DNA of 55,466 nucleotides from an uncultured Bacteroidales bacterium (GTDB lineage: Bacteria; Bacteroidota; Bacteroidia; Bacteroidales; P3). Positions within the stretch are counted from its first letter, which is position 1, and each line of letters begins with the position of its first letter. The notes beneath the pieces are model-generated. The model searched no databases and had not been told where the DNA came from. It worked only from the letters and a program-made list of their open reading frames with translations. The position numbers and the translations under genes were made by a program. Below, piece after piece: positions 15,854 to 25,051 of this stretch. Where the stretch lies: positions 1 through 55,466 of the forward strand of contig CALUHO010000018.1 of the NCBI GenBank assembly GCA_944320465.1. Reading direction: 5' to 3'.

Positions 15854-17269
15854 CTAATTCTTGATTTTCTTATCCAGCTCGTCTACCATGGCGCGGAAAG
15901 ACTTGTCCGTATCCAGCATATTGCACACGGTCTTGCAAGCATGAAGAACCGTAGAATGATCCCTCTTGCCACATTGCGCGCCAATAGCAGCCAAAGATGC
16001 TTTGGTATATTTGCGTGCAAAATACATGGCCAGCTGGCGAGCCGTGACAATGGGCCGGAACTTGCGGTTGGAATTCAGCTTGTCCACCGGCAAGTCGAAA
16101 TAATCGCACACCACTTTCTGGATATAATCTATCGATATTTCCTTGACAGAATTATGGACAATCTGGTCTATCATACGTTTAGCCAAATCCATCGTGATCG
16201 TCTTCTTGTTCAGAATGGACTGAGCCAGCAAAGAATTCAGCACACCCTCCATCTCCCGTACATTGGTGGAAATACTATAGGCGATGTATTCTATGACCTC
16301 CTTAGGCATTTCCACGCCATTGGCCTGGGTCTTCCGCTTCAAGATAGCTATCCGGGTTTCCACGTCAGGAACTTGCAAATCGGCAGCCAAGCCCCACTTG
16401 AAACGGGACAACAGACGCTGCTCTATGCCTTCCAGTTCTACCGGTGGCTTGTCGGACGAAATGACTATCTGTTTCCCGTTCTGATGCAATTGATTGAAAA
16501 TCTGAAAAAACGCATCCTGCGTAGCCGGCTTGCCGGATAATTTGTGAATATCGTCAATCAACAAGACATCGATCAATTGGTAAAAATGCGCGAAATCGTT
16601 GGTAGTCTTGTTGCGGCAAGCATCCATGAACTGCTGGGTGAACAGCTCTGCCGACACGTACAGAACGGTCAAATCGGGGTCGTTCAGCTTCGACTGCAAG
16701 CCAATCGCGTTCAATAAATGGGTTTTGCCCAAGCCAGTGGCACCGTGCACGAACAATGGGTTAAAAGAATTCTTTCCCGGTTTCTCCGCAATGGCATAAC
16801 CCGCTGCACGGGCCAAACGATTGCAATCCCCTTCCACAAAATTGTCAAAGGAGTAATTCTCATTCAATTGAGAGTTAATCTTAATTTTTTCCAAGCCTGG
16901 AATCACGAACGGATTAGGCAAATGGTCTTTCGGAGGCACAGGCATAGCTGTCGGCTGGTTTCGAGTTTCCTGTTTATAACTGCTTTCGGCCGGAATGGCA
17001 AACGGATTCGTATTATCCATGACTACCGAATATTTGAGACGGCCTTCTGGCCCCAAGACCCGATGTATCGTAGAACGCAGCAAGCCCACATACTTCTCTT
17101 CCAACCACTCGAAAAAAAATGGACTCGGCACTTGTACGGTCAAAGTATTGTCCTGCAAACTGACCGGTCTGATTGGCTCGAACCAAGTACGATAATTGGC
17201 TGATTCTCCCAAATTGTCCCGGAAAATCTTAAGACAAGCTTCCCATACAGTAACATAATTTTGTTCCAT
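15854..17269 (-). CDS. dnaA: Chromosomal replication initiator DnaA
   Basis: 471 residues. Domain I is at 1-85 (VWEACLKIF), followed by a Pro-rich linker. The AAA+ domain has Walker A HGATGLGKTHLLNAIG and Walker B VLLIDDIHKLSG, and the C-terminal DNA-binding helix is CGKRDHSTVLHACKTV. It binds DnaA boxes and opens oriC. The start at 17269 (MEQNYVTVW) fits the family; an upstream ATG would add a basic tail. It heads a block with the RsmI-like and rarA genes. Confidence 0.97.
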   Translation of the reverse strand: MEQNYVTVWEACLKIFRDNLGESANYRTWFEPIRPVSLQDNTLTVQVPSPFFFEWLEEKYVGLLRSTIHRVLGPEGRLKYSVVMDNTNPFAIPAESSYKQETRNQPTAMPVPPKDHLPNPFVIPGLEKIKINSQLNENYSFDNFVEGDCNRLARAAGYAIAEKPGKNSFNPLFVHGATGLGKTHLLNAIGLQSKLNDPDLTVLYVSAELFTQQFMDACRNKTTNDFAHFYQLIDVLLIDDIHKLSGKPATQDAFFQIFNQLHQNGKQIVISSDKPPVELEGIEQRLLSRFKWGLAADLQVPDVETRIAILKRKTQANGVEMPKEVIEYIAYSISTNVREMEGVLNSLLAQSILNKKTITMDLAKRMIDQIVHNSVKEISIDYIQKVVCDYFDLPVDKLNSNRKFRPIVTARQLAMYFARKYTKASLAAIGAQCGKRDHSTVLHACKTVCNMLDTDKSFRAMVDELDKKIKN

Positions 17270-17773
17270 CTTGCGTAACGATTTTTTTGGCCTCGGCACT
17301 GTTGACAACTCGGTTCTTCACCTTTCCGCATGCCGCCTTTCTCACTGCAAAGATGTGTCAAAAAAAGATTAAAAAAAAATGCCCCGAGACTTGTTTTTTT
17401 GAGAAAAACATATTAGCCCAAATGTGCTTCAATCCTCACTAAATGGACTTTTCCATACAAAATCTTTCACTTACATTTTACAAACAGAGAACAGGGAAAA
17501 ACATAATCAAAAGCCGCTCGCCACAGCCTTTTTTCCACATACTGTTGATTCACAAAATAGCAGGAAAATTTTAACATGTCGGCAAAAAAAATTTCACATG
17601 TTAATAAAAAAATCCCCCTAGTCCGAATCCAGCCATCCCGTATCCCGATTTCCCGTCCCTTGATTAGCATGTCATGAAATTTTAGTACCTTCATGCCCGC
17701 ATTCAGGCCTTGCCGAATGAAAGCAGTTCCTCGAACAGGCCTTGCAAGAAATCTCATCAATAAAACAACAAGC
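17270..17773. other. AT-rich region upstream of dnaA, possible origin or regulatory region
   Basis: About 500 bases without a gene, rich in A and T runs. It contains TTTTCCACA (17531-17539, one mismatch to the DnaA box), TGATTCACA (17546-17554, two mismatches) and a perfect 9-bp inverted repeat TTAACATGT/ACATGTTAA (17571-17579, 17596-17604). It is compatible with dnaA autoregulation or oriC, but the boxes are too few to claim an origin. Confidence 0.3.
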
Positions 17774-18196
17774 ATGTATCATTTCACGACCCTAATCCGA
17801 ACCTGTTATGCCGATGTAGACCAGATGGGTTTCGTCTATTACGGCAACTACCCGAAATTCTACGAAATAGCCCGGACCGAAACCATACGTTCTTTAGGCA
17901 TCTCGTATAAAGAGATAGAAGAGCAAGGAATCATGATGCCGGTGGTCGAGATTGGAATCAGGTACAAACGCCCGGCCCATTACGACGAGGTGCTAACAAT
18001 CCACACCTTCGTCAAGGAAATTCCGCGAGGCCCCAAAATGACTTTCTTCCACGAAATCTACAATGAAAATGGAGACCTTTTGAATGAAGGCTCCGTGACT
18101 TTGGCTTTCGTACGAGCATCGGATCATCGTCCCTGCCGGATTCCAAGCATCCTGAAAGAACTGTTAAACCCTCATTTCCCAAATCCGGCCCAATAA
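17774..18196 (+). CDS. Acyl-CoA thioesterase, YbgC/FadM hotdog family
   Basis: 140 residues, the standard length for a single hotdog domain. The catalytic signature is YADVDQMGFVYYGNY near residue 14, with the nucleophilic Asp and the Gly-Val-Val-Tyr-x-x-Asn-Tyr pattern. It hydrolyses acyl-CoA thioesters in the cytoplasm; the substrate is unknown. The start at 17774 is chosen from the family's short N-terminus. It converges with rny across a structured intergenic region. Confidence 0.88.
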   Translation: MYHFTTLIRTCYADVDQMGFVYYGNYPKFYEIARTETIRSLGISYKEIEEQGIMMPVVEIGIRYKRPAHYDEVLTIHTFVKEIPRGPKMTFFHEIYNENGDLLNEGSVTLAFVRASDHRPCRIPSILKELLNPHFPNPAQ

Positions 18197-18221
18197 CCAG
18201 GAAGGCAGTAAATAAAATAAA

Positions 18222-18319
18222 AGGCTGGCTAAAAATCCCTCTTTCTATACGAAGTCCCCCTGTCAGAATACGTTCTATCAGGGGCGATCCCGTTATAAAT
18301 AGAGACTTTTCAGTCAGCC
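18222..18319. repeat. Long structured inverted repeat between convergent genes
   Basis: Nested arms: GGCTG (18223-18227) with CAGCC (18315-18319), AAAA with TTTT, a CTCT-TTCTATA arm with TATAAATAGAG, and CCCCTG with CAGGGG near the centre. The whole 98 bases can fold as one interrupted hairpin. It may act as a bidirectional terminator for the thioesterase and rny, or be a solitary miniature element. Confidence 0.5.
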
Positions 18320-18339
18320 ATTCGTCCAATGACTCTTTT

Positions 18340-19878
18340 TTATTTCGCGTAGTTGACAGCTCGTGTCTCCCGTATCACCGTAATCTTAATCTGCCCAGGA
18401 TAAGTCATTTCTTCTTGAATCTTCTTGGACAAATCCAAAGACAACTGGCAAGCCTGATCATCGCTGACCTTGTCCGCCCCGACAATAACGCGGAGTTCGC
18501 GTCCCGCTTGGATCGCATAAGTCTTGACCACGCCCGGATAAGAAAGTGCCAGAGATTCCAAGTTGTTCAAGCGGTTGATATAAGCTTCAACCACTTCGCG
18601 ACGGGCACCGGGACGGGCGCCGGATATGGCATCGCAGACTTGGACTATCGGAGAAATCAGATTGGTCATCTCAATCTCGTCGTGATGCGCACCGATAGCA
18701 TTGCACACTTCCGGACTTTCCTTATACTTCTCGGCCAGCTTCATACCCAGAATAGCGTGGGGCAACTCCGGTTCGTTGTCAGGCACTTTGCCGATATCGT
18801 GCAACAGACCGGCACGCTTGGCTATCTTGGGGTTCAACCCAAGCTCCGATGCCATCGTAGCACACAGGTTGGCTGTTTCCCGAGCATGTTGCAAAAGGTT
18901 CTGCCCGTACGAAGACCTGTATTTCATCTTCCCTATCAACCGGGTCAACTCGTTGCTCATGTTCAGGATACCCAAGTCGATGCAGGTCCTCTTGCCTGTT
19001 TCCATGATTTCCTGCTCAATCTGCTTCTGGGTCTTAGCCACCACTTCCTCGATGCGAGCCGGATGGATACGGCCATCGGTAACCAACTTATGCAACGAAA
19101 GACGGGCTATCTCGCGGCGAACCGGATCGAATCCAGACAGAATAATCGCATCAGGAGAATCGTCAATGATGATTTCCACACCCGTCAACGACTCCAATGC
19201 CCGGATATTACGTCCCTCCCGTCCGATAATCCTGCCTTTGATTTCTTCGTTTTCCAAGTTAAATACCGAAACCGTATTCTCGATAGCATGCTCCGTAGCT
19301 GTCCGCTGGATAGTCTCGATGACAATTTTCTGAGCCTCCTTATTGGCTGTCAACTTGGCCTCGTTGATTACATCCTTGATCTGGCTCAAAGCCTCCGACT
19401 TGGCTTCATCGCGCAAAGAATCGATAAGCTGGGCTTTGGCATCTTCGGCCGAGAGGCCGGCCATGACCTCCAATTTCTTGATTTGTTGAGCCTGCAGTTT
19501 GTCCATCTCGGACTGTTTCCGGCTGACCACCTGTAGCTGGCTGTTCAAATTTTCCTTCAAGATACCCAACTCGTTATTCTTGCGTTGGATTTCCTCCATC
19601 TTACGGTTCAGCTCGGTTTCCTTCTGCTTGACCCGATTCTCATTCCGGCTCAGATTACTGTTCCGCTCGGCCACGTTCTTGTCGTATTCCGATTTCATCT
19701 GCAAGAACTTCTCTTTGGCCTGAAGCAGTTTCTCCTTTTTCAAGATTTCCCCTTTCTCCTCGGCCTCAGCCAAAATACGCTTCTGCTTGCGTTTCAACAC
19801 CACCGCGTTCGCTACGGCACACAAGCCGACGCCAAGCACGAACGCGATGACGATAAACAGGACGTTCACTCCTTCCAT
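18340..19878 (-). CDS. rny: Ribonuclease Y
   Basis: 512 residues. It has an N-terminal membrane helix ([20 protein letters not shown]), a long coiled coil (about 25-200), a KH domain with [19 protein letters not shown], and an HD domain with AGLLHDIGK and [13 protein letters not shown]. This is the complete RNase Y domain order. It starts mRNA decay at the inner face of the membrane. It is preceded by the 6S-like RNA and zapA on the same strand, an arrangement I recall from other Bacteroidota. Confidence 0.96.
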   Translation of the reverse strand: MEGVNVLFIVIAFVLGVGLCAVANAVVLKRKQKRILAEAEEKGEILKKEKLLQAKEKFLQMKSEYDKNVAERNSNLSRNENRVKQKETELNRKMEEIQRKNNELGILKENLNSQLQVVSRKQSEMDKLQAQQIKKLEVMAGLSAEDAKAQLIDSLRDEAKSEALSQIKDVINEAKLTANKEAQKIVIETIQRTATEHAIENTVSVFNLENEEIKGRIIGREGRNIRALESLTGVEIIIDDSPDAIILSGFDPVRREIARLSLHKLVTDGRIHPARIEEVVAKTQKQIEQEIMETGKRTCIDLGILNMSNELTRLIGKMKYRSSYGQNLLQHARETANLCATMASELGLNPKIAKRAGLLHDIGKVPDNEPELPHAILGMKLAEKYKESPEVCNAIGAHHDEIEMTNLISPIVQVCDAISGARPGARREVVEAYINRLNNLESLALSYPGVVKTYAIQAGRELRVIVGADKVSDDQACQLSLDLSKKIQEEMTYPGQIKITVIRETRAVNYAK

Positions 19879-19956
19879 TGTTTTTTAGGTTTTTATGTTA
19901 ATAAAAGCCTATTAAAAGCAAGCAAGGAAGGAACCCTCACCCTCCGGGGAAGCCAA

Positions 19957-20159
19957 AAGCAGAAAAACCGCATGCTCTATAGAGTTATAGAAAACTCCTA
20001 TCCATTATATATGGGGCGGCCGGCCAGTTCTGGCTTCTTATGTCCCCAAAGGGGATTCCTAACGGAATTTAAAGCCTGCCATCCGAGACCTGAGTCCCTC
20101 CCCAAAGTTTAAACTGTTGAGTTTTCAAACTGATGGTGAGCAATGCGGTTTTTCTGCTT
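19957..20159 (-). ncRNA. ssrS: Candidate 6S RNA
   Basis: About 203 bases whose ends pair over 16 bp without a mismatch: AGCAGAAAAACCGCAT at 19958-19973 with ATGCGGTTTTTCTGCT at 20143-20158. The stem continues GAG/CTC after a bulge. The middle contains further partial stems (CCCC-aaa-GGGG). The size, the single long rod and the position between zapA and rny fit 6S RNA, the RNA polymerase-binding regulator. The minus strand is chosen from the neighbours; no clean promoter was found. Confidence 0.55.
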
Positions 20160-20268
20160 CCAGTGCTATGTCAAGGAACAACGACAATTCTTTTACATGC
20201 CAACACGGCCGGGAGCGAAAACCGCTCCCTCTACAGACATCCTGATAACCTGCCGGACAGCAACGCTC

Positions 20269-20547
20269 TCACATAGAAAGCGTCCTGTCTACCTGTTTCA
20301 GTTTATCTATCAAATCCCGATCCCTATAAGCCAAAAACCTCTCATTCTTCAACGAATTAAGCGTATATTGCAACGCTACCATCGACAAGAGGTCTTGATT
20401 GTCTTTAAAAGCGTAATTCTGCGCATACGCCCGCAAACCCTCGTTTATCTTCCGGGCGGCTTCCCGTATCAAAGGTTCATCCACCGGGTCGACCATCAGT
20501 TTGTATGGCCTCTCGCAGATATTTACGGTAATAGGTATCTCGTTCAT
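20269..20547 (-). CDS. zapA: Cell division protein ZapA
   Basis: 92 residues. ITVNICERPYKLMVDPVDE then REAARKINEGL is the ZapA N-terminal head, followed by a coiled coil (DNQDLLSMVALQYTLNSLKNE). It bundles FtsZ at the division ring. Its ATG overlaps the stop of the upstream coiled-coil gene by 4 bases. Confidence 0.88.
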   Translation of the reverse strand: MNEIPITVNICERPYKLMVDPVDEPLIREAARKINEGLRAYAQNYAFKDNQDLLSMVALQYTLNSLKNERFLAYRDRDLIDKLKQVDRTLSM

Positions 20548-20861
20548 CCTTCCTGATCCAAAAGCGTCAGGCAGCGGTCTATCTCTTTCACCATCCCGTC
20601 TATGAATGCCCTTGCTTTCTGCGAATCCTGCTTGCCGGGGTTCCGATTCAAGCTACCGCTTACTTTTAATATGCTGTTTTTATTCTCTAACTCTTTTACT
20701 TTGCGCTTATACACATCAAGCGACACTTGCAACTCCTGCAATCTGGCTTTCAGCTGCCGGTTTTCCATTTCCAAAGAAGCACACTGCTTGCGCATCAACG
20801 CAGCCTTTTGCTCTATCCCGGAAACTAACTGTTCTAAATTGTCCACTCTTGTGCCAAGCAT
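20544..20861 (-). CDS. Coiled-coil protein coupled to ZapA (ZapB-like in position)
   Basis: 105 residues. The start MLGTRVDNLEQLVSGIE leads into a long coiled coil (LEMENRQLKARLQELQVSLD) and a C-terminal helix KARAFIDGMVKEIDRCLTLL. No known family was named with certainty, but a short coiled-coil gene overlapping zapA is common in Bacteroidota, and a role as a division-ring partner is likely. The start at 20861 is chosen because upstream codons cover the promoter. Confidence 0.75.
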   Translation of the reverse strand: MLGTRVDNLEQLVSGIEQKAALMRKQCASLEMENRQLKARLQELQVSLDVYKRKVKELENKNSILKVSGSLNRNPGKQDSQKARAFIDGMVKEIDRCLTLLDQEG

Positions 20862-20907
20862 CCCGAACCGAGCCGGGAAGATTCCCGCCCGTCTCAGACT
20901 CTGGCTG

Positions 20908-20937
20908 CAAAGGTACGGCAAAAGGAGGATTTCGCAA
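20908..20937 (-). promoter_or_regulatory. Promoter of the coiled-coil/zapA operon
   Basis: Minus strand TTG (20937-20935) and TACCTTTG (20915-20908) with a 19-base spacer. It is back to back with the SRP RNA promoter. Confidence 0.75.
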
Positions 20938-20952
20938 AACTTTTTCCTGATT

Positions 20953-20982
20953 TTGCTTTTTACAGGAATTACTGTACTTTTG
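20953..20982 (+). promoter_or_regulatory. Promoter of the SRP RNA
   Basis: TTG (20953-20955) and TACTTTTG (20975-20982), 19-base spacer, ending 4 bases before the predicted RNA start. Confidence 0.85.
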
Positions 20983-20986
20983 CGCC

Positions 20987-21083
20987 GGGTAAGTCTTACA
21001 CGACCAGCTCCCTTCTACTCCCCCAGGGCCGGAAGGCAGCAAGGGTACGATGGTTGTAGCGGTGCGATGTAAGGAGCTTACCC
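20987..21083 (+). ncRNA. ffs: Signal recognition particle RNA (4.5S type)
   Basis: A 97-nt hairpin closed by GGGTAAG (20987-20993) and CTTACCC (21077-21083). The apical domain IV hallmark is GGGCCGGAAGGCAGCAA, including the GGAA tetraloop that binds Ffh. T6 follows at once as terminator. It targets membrane and secreted proteins to the translocon. Confidence 0.96.
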
Positions 21084-21132
21084 TTTTTTGTGTCCCGGCT
21101 TACGGGTATCCGTTACCTACTTCTGTCAGGAA

Positions 21133-21741
21133 ATGCTACTGAAAACCTACGGCCAAGGGCTACAGGCCAAACAAATAGACCACATCGTAGAATGCCTCCG
21201 GCATGGTGGCATCATCATCTACCCTACCGACACCGTGTACGGCATGGGAACCGGGCTTTCGAATGTCAGAAGCGTAAACCGTCTGGCACAAATCAAATAC
21301 AAGAGGAAAGAGGATTTGAACTACACCATCCTCTGCCATGACTTAAGCAAGCTTTCCCATTACACGACCCCCATTTCCAATTCTTTGTTCCGCTTCATCA
21401 AGGCGCATATTCCAGGTCCGTTCACTTTTGTGCTGAATGCCAATAACGCGATACCCAAGATTTTTCAAAGCAAAAAGAAAACCATCGGCATCCGTGTGCC
21501 AGACAATCCTATCGTGTGCCAGATTGTGGATGCTTTGGGCGAACCCTTGCTGAACACATCCATCGATGCCCCGGAAAACGAAACAGAATATATTACAGAC
21601 CCGGAGGCCATACACCAACGTTACGGCAAATTTGTGGATCTTGTCATTGACGGAGGATTCGGAGAGATAAAATATTCCACGGTTCTGGACTGCACGCAAG
21701 ACGAAATCTCCATTATTCGCCAAGGCATAGGCCAAATCTGA
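21133..21741 (+). CDS. YrdC/Sua5-type threonylcarbamoyl-AMP synthase domain protein
   Basis: 202 residues, a single YrdC domain. GGIIIYPTDTVYGMGTGL and the Lys-rich IKYKRKEDLNYTIL match the nucleotide-binding lip of the family; PGPFTFVLNANNAIPKIF and IGIRVPDNP follow in order. It makes threonylcarbamoyl-AMP for tRNA t6A, or is the YciO-like paralogue. The start at 21133 lies 50 bases after the SRP RNA terminator; an upstream in-frame ATG would begin inside that transcript's tail. Confidence 0.85.
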   Translation: MLLKTYGQGLQAKQIDHIVECLRHGGIIIYPTDTVYGMGTGLSNVRSVNRLAQIKYKRKEDLNYTILCHDLSKLSHYTTPISNSLFRFIKAHIPGPFTFVLNANNAIPKIFQSKKKTIGIRVPDNPIVCQIVDALGEPLLNTSIDAPENETEYITDPEAIHQRYGKFVDLVIDGGFGEIKYSTVLDCTQDEISIIRQGIGQI

Positions 21742-21915
21742 GAAGCTGTTTAAAATTTCTTGCCCTCCGGAAAAGATAGGTTTTCCGGGAGGAGTTTCTG
21801 GATTTTGTTTGCCCACTGGGGGCTATTTGGGAGCTTTTTGAGCGATGTTCGGGAAGACCCCAATCCCTCGTAATACCCACCCGATGGCCAAAACAAATAA
21901 ATTTAAACAGTTTCT
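21741..21915. repeat. MITE2 copy 1
   Basis: Ends AGAAGCTGTTTAAA and TTTAAACAGTTTCT; the interior shares TTTGCCCA-tgGGGGCTATTT and ACCCGATGGCCaaaACAAATAAAT with the other copies. 175 bp, the shortest and most diverged copy. It begins exactly at the stop codon of the YrdC gene. Confidence 0.75.
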
Positions 21916-21963
21916 AAGGTTTTTAACGTATCTTCGCGGATAAAAGCGGATAAAAACCAAGTC

Positions 21964-22995
21964 ATGCCTGTACCCGACATTTCCCCGATAGAAAACCAAA
22001 TCAAGACCAAGAAACTGGCTCCAGTGTACTTGCTCTGGGGCGAGGAAGATTATTTCATAGACCGTTTGGCCGACCTCTTTGAAAACCATGCCTTAGACGA
22101 GAACGACAAAGCCTTTGACTTCAGCCTCTATTTTGCGCCCGACCTCAAAAGCAAGGAACCCGGCCTGAAAGGTGTCATGGCTGACTGCAAACGGTTCCCT
22201 GCCATGGCTCCATTCCAGCTAATCATCATCAAGGAAGCCCAGAGCATAGACCATTGGGAACCCATCGAGGACTATCTCCAACATCCGGTATCGACCACGG
22301 TCTTAGTCCTGATTCACAAGCACAAGAAAATAGACAAACGGAAAAACGTTTTCAAACAGATTGCCAAAATCGGAGTCAGCTTTGAATCATCTCCTCTGAA
22401 AGATTCCGAATACGGGACTTGGGTTGCCCAATACCTCAAACAGCATGGATACAATATCAGCCCCCAGCCTTTAGCACTGCTCACCGAGTCTTTAGGGCAG
22501 AATTTGAATCTGATAGCCAACGAACTGGAAAAATTCTTCATCAACCTTCCCAAAGGATCCACAATTACTGAAGACGAGATAGAAAAATATATCGGCATCA
22601 ACAAAGACTACAATGTCTTCAGGTTCGGGGATGCTCTTTTTGCCCGCGACCCGATTTGGACCCGCAAGCTCTGCAATTACGCCCGCAAGCATCCAAAGGA
22701 TTTTCCGCTCCAATTGGTCATCCCGCAACTGTACAAGCAGTTTTCAAAAGTCTTGCTGGTACACCATGCCCGCAACAAGAACACACCGATGGCCGAACTG
22801 GCTCGAAACATGGGCATCAACCCCTATTTCCTCCGGCAATATGAATCGGCCGCCAACCGTTACGCGTACAAGGAAACTTCTGCCGTGCTACGACTCCTCC
22901 TCCGGTACGATGCGCGGGCTAAAGGCATCGGCTTCAGCATGGAAAGCGCCGACCTGCTCGACGAACTGAGTTTCCGGATTCTCCATGTCCTATAA
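21964..22995 (+). CDS. holA: DNA polymerase III subunit delta
   Basis: 343 residues, the family length. LAPVYLLWGEEDYFIDRLADLF at the start is the degenerate Walker region of HolA, and QLYKQFSKVLLVHHARNKNTP with YFLRQYESAANRY belongs to the clamp-loader collar. It opens the sliding clamp in the replication clamp loader. The first of three genes (with the 116-residue gene and the AarF kinase) with gaps of 9 bases and a 4-base overlap. Confidence 0.92.
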   Translation: MPVPDISPIENQIKTKKLAPVYLLWGEEDYFIDRLADLFENHALDENDKAFDFSLYFAPDLKSKEPGLKGVMADCKRFPAMAPFQLIIIKEAQSIDHWEPIEDYLQHPVSTTVLVLIHKHKKIDKRKNVFKQIAKIGVSFESSPLKDSEYGTWVAQYLKQHGYNISPQPLALLTESLGQNLNLIANELEKFFINLPKGSTITEDEIEKYIGINKDYNVFRFGDALFARDPIWTRKLCNYARKHPKDFPLQLVIPQLYKQFSKVLLVHHARNKNTPMAELARNMGINPYFLRQYESAANRYAYKETSAVLRLLLRYDARAKGIGFSMESADLLDELSFRILHVL

Positions 22996-23004
22996 TAGTC
23001 CATC

Positions 23005-23355
23005 ATGAATGCAAAACTGAATTTCCTGCTACGGACCCTGTTATCCGTAGCTGTCCAAGACCGGGAAGCTTTTGTGGAAAGGTTCAGCAAGCTGTGGGAA
23101 GATTATACCGGCGGCGATGCCGAAACAGGCAAACAGAAAGGCCTTCATCTGGCCGAAGGCATAGAAACCCTCCGGAATGAACTGCAATGGGAGGCTACAG
23201 CCAAAAGAATGTCTGAAAGCGACAAAGAAGAAATCCTGTCAGCTATCCAGCAGCTGGAGCAGCGGATTGAAAAACTCAACCGCAAGATAGATAATGCCGG
23301 AACGAAAGACAGCAAAAAGGAAAACGGCAAAAACATAGGAGGTTACCGGGCATGA
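23005..23355 (+). CDS. Small helical protein between holA and the AarF kinase
   Basis: 116 residues, not recognised. The N-terminal helix (NAKLNFLLRTLLSVAVQDREAFV) is followed by a coiled-coil segment (EEILSAIQQLEQRIEKLNRK) and a lysine-rich tail. Its stop overlaps the start of the kinase gene by 4 bases, so a partner or regulator of the AarF/UbiB protein is likely from context. Confidence 0.65.
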   Translation: MNAKLNFLLRTLLSVAVQDREAFVERFSKLWEDYTGGDAETGKQKGLHLAEGIETLRNELQWEATAKRMSESDKEEILSAIQQLEQRIEKLNRKIDNAGTKDSKKENGKNIGGYRA

Positions 23356-25004
23356 GCATCTTCAATATCTTCAACATATACACCAATGCGCTACAAGTCA
23401 GACGATTTCTGCAAATTGCCCGAATCCTGATCCGGCATGGCTACCAGAATTGGTACCTTAACACCAAATTGGGCAAACGGTACCTGCGCCGCCATCCGGA
23501 TGTCCGGCACCTGAGCACACCTGAACGAATCCGGGTATTAATCCAGGACTTAGGTCCCACTTTCGTCAAATTCGGACAGATTCTGGCCGACCGTCCGGAT
23601 GTTGTGGCAGACCGATTCCGGGTCGAACTCAAAAAACTCCAATCACAGGTTGAACCCATCGATGACCAAACTGCCAGGCATTTGATTGAAAACGAACTTT
23701 GCAAATCTATCAAACACGTTTTCAAAAGTTTCAACAAGAACTGCATCGCTTCGGCATCCATCGGCCAAGTATATGAAGGTACGCTCAAAAACGGGGAAGA
23801 TGTCATTATAAAAATCCAACGCCCGCATATAGAAAAGACTATCAAGCTGGACTTGCGCCTCATGCGCTGGATGGTAAACCGCTTTGTAAAGGAATATCCG
23901 CAATTTTCTTATATGGATCTGGCTGGTTTCGTGGACGAGTTCTCCATGCAGATGGCCAACGAACTGGATTATTTCAACGAAGCCGACAACATGGCTCGAT
24001 TCTCGGCCATGTTCGAGGACAACCCGCAAGTATACATCCCCAAAGTATATCCGGAATTTACAACCAAGCGGCTACTCATCATGGAAAAAATCAAGGGATT
24101 GCCGCCCGACCACATCCAAGAATTGAAAGCCGCAGGCTATGATTTGCACCAGATTGCTGTCACAGGAGCCAATGCCTTGTTGAAAATGATTCTGGAAGAA
24201 GGTTTTTTCCATGCAGATCCGCATCCAGGCAACATTTTCATCATGCCTGGCAATGTAGTCTGCTTCATCGATTTTGGCATGGTAGGATATCTACGTCCAA
24301 GAGAAATGAATTTCATCGCCAACTTCCTGATCAGCTTTGTCCGAAAAAATCCAAAAGCCATGGGAGCCGCATTGCTAAACCTGAGCGGCAAGAAGTTTTA
24401 CCAAGACATGGACGAACTTGAATTTGAATTAGATTCCTTGATCAAGCGGGTCGGAAACGTGCCGGTCGAAGAAATCAATTTTGCAAACCTGATGCAAACC
24501 TGCCTCAATATATTGGTCAAACACCGGCTCAGAGTTCCTTCGGGTATGTTCATGCTTGGCAAATCATTACTGACCCTGCAACGCTTCGCCGGGCAACTGG
24601 ATCCCGACCTGCCCATCACCCCTTTGGTACTTCCCTATGCTAAAAGATTGGTTTCTAACCAATACAATGTCTCGAAACTAGCCGGATCGGTCTTCGACAC
24701 TTTATGGGACTACGTCAATATGGCAAGAAGCCTGCCCGTACAAATCAATGAAATCCTATACAAACTCAAAGAAGGGAAAATCAGCCACGAAATCAAAGTG
24801 GATGATGCCAGTTCAATGAACCGGGCTTTCCGCAACGCAGCAAACCGGATCGTGCTGGCCATCCTGCTAATGGCTCTCTTTGTCGGCTCGGCCTTGCTGA
24901 CGGCCTTGGCACCACAAATCATCTATGCCAAAATCCTGTTCATTGCCTCCTCTGCCATCATCCTCATCATGCTTTTAGGGCGAATATTCAGAAAACGGTA
25001 TTAA
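23352..25004 (+). CDS. ABC1/AarF/UbiB atypical kinase
   Basis: 550 residues. The family-specific KxGQ motif is TFVKFGQILADRPD; ASIGQVYEGTLKNG, FFHADPHPGNIFI and VCFIDFGMVG are the nucleotide and metal motifs. The C-terminus ends in two membrane helices (IVLAILLMALFVGSALLTAL and ILFIASSAIILIMLLG). UbiB-type ATPases support quinone synthesis; in this menaquinone-using lineage the precise substrate is unknown. It is translationally coupled to the 116-residue protein. Confidence 0.9.
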   Translation: MSIFNIFNIYTNALQVRRFLQIARILIRHGYQNWYLNTKLGKRYLRRHPDVRHLSTPERIRVLIQDLGPTFVKFGQILADRPDVVADRFRVELKKLQSQVEPIDDQTARHLIENELCKSIKHVFKSFNKNCIASASIGQVYEGTLKNGEDVIIKIQRPHIEKTIKLDLRLMRWMVNRFVKEYPQFSYMDLAGFVDEFSMQMANELDYFNEADNMARFSAMFEDNPQVYIPKVYPEFTTKRLLIMEKIKGLPPDHIQELKAAGYDLHQIAVTGANALLKMILEEGFFHADPHPGNIFIMPGNVVCFIDFGMVGYLRPREMNFIANFLISFVRKNPKAMGAALLNLSGKKFYQDMDELEFELDSLIKRVGNVPVEEINFANLMQTCLNILVKHRLRVPSGMFMLGKSLLTLQRFAGQLDPDLPITPLVLPYAKRLVSNQYNVSKLAGSVFDTLWDYVNMARSLPVQINEILYKLKEGKISHEIKVDDASSMNRAFRNAANRIVLAILLMALFVGSALLTALAPQIIYAKILFIASSAIILIMLLGRIFRKRY

Positions 25005-25051
25005 GGCATCAGCAAATTTTCAAACCGAACCTATTTCTAATCACCATCAGC

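Noticed and set aside
18415..19536. Open frame of 373 codons on the plus strand
   Set aside because: Antisense shadow of RNase Y, which is unmistakable on the other strand.
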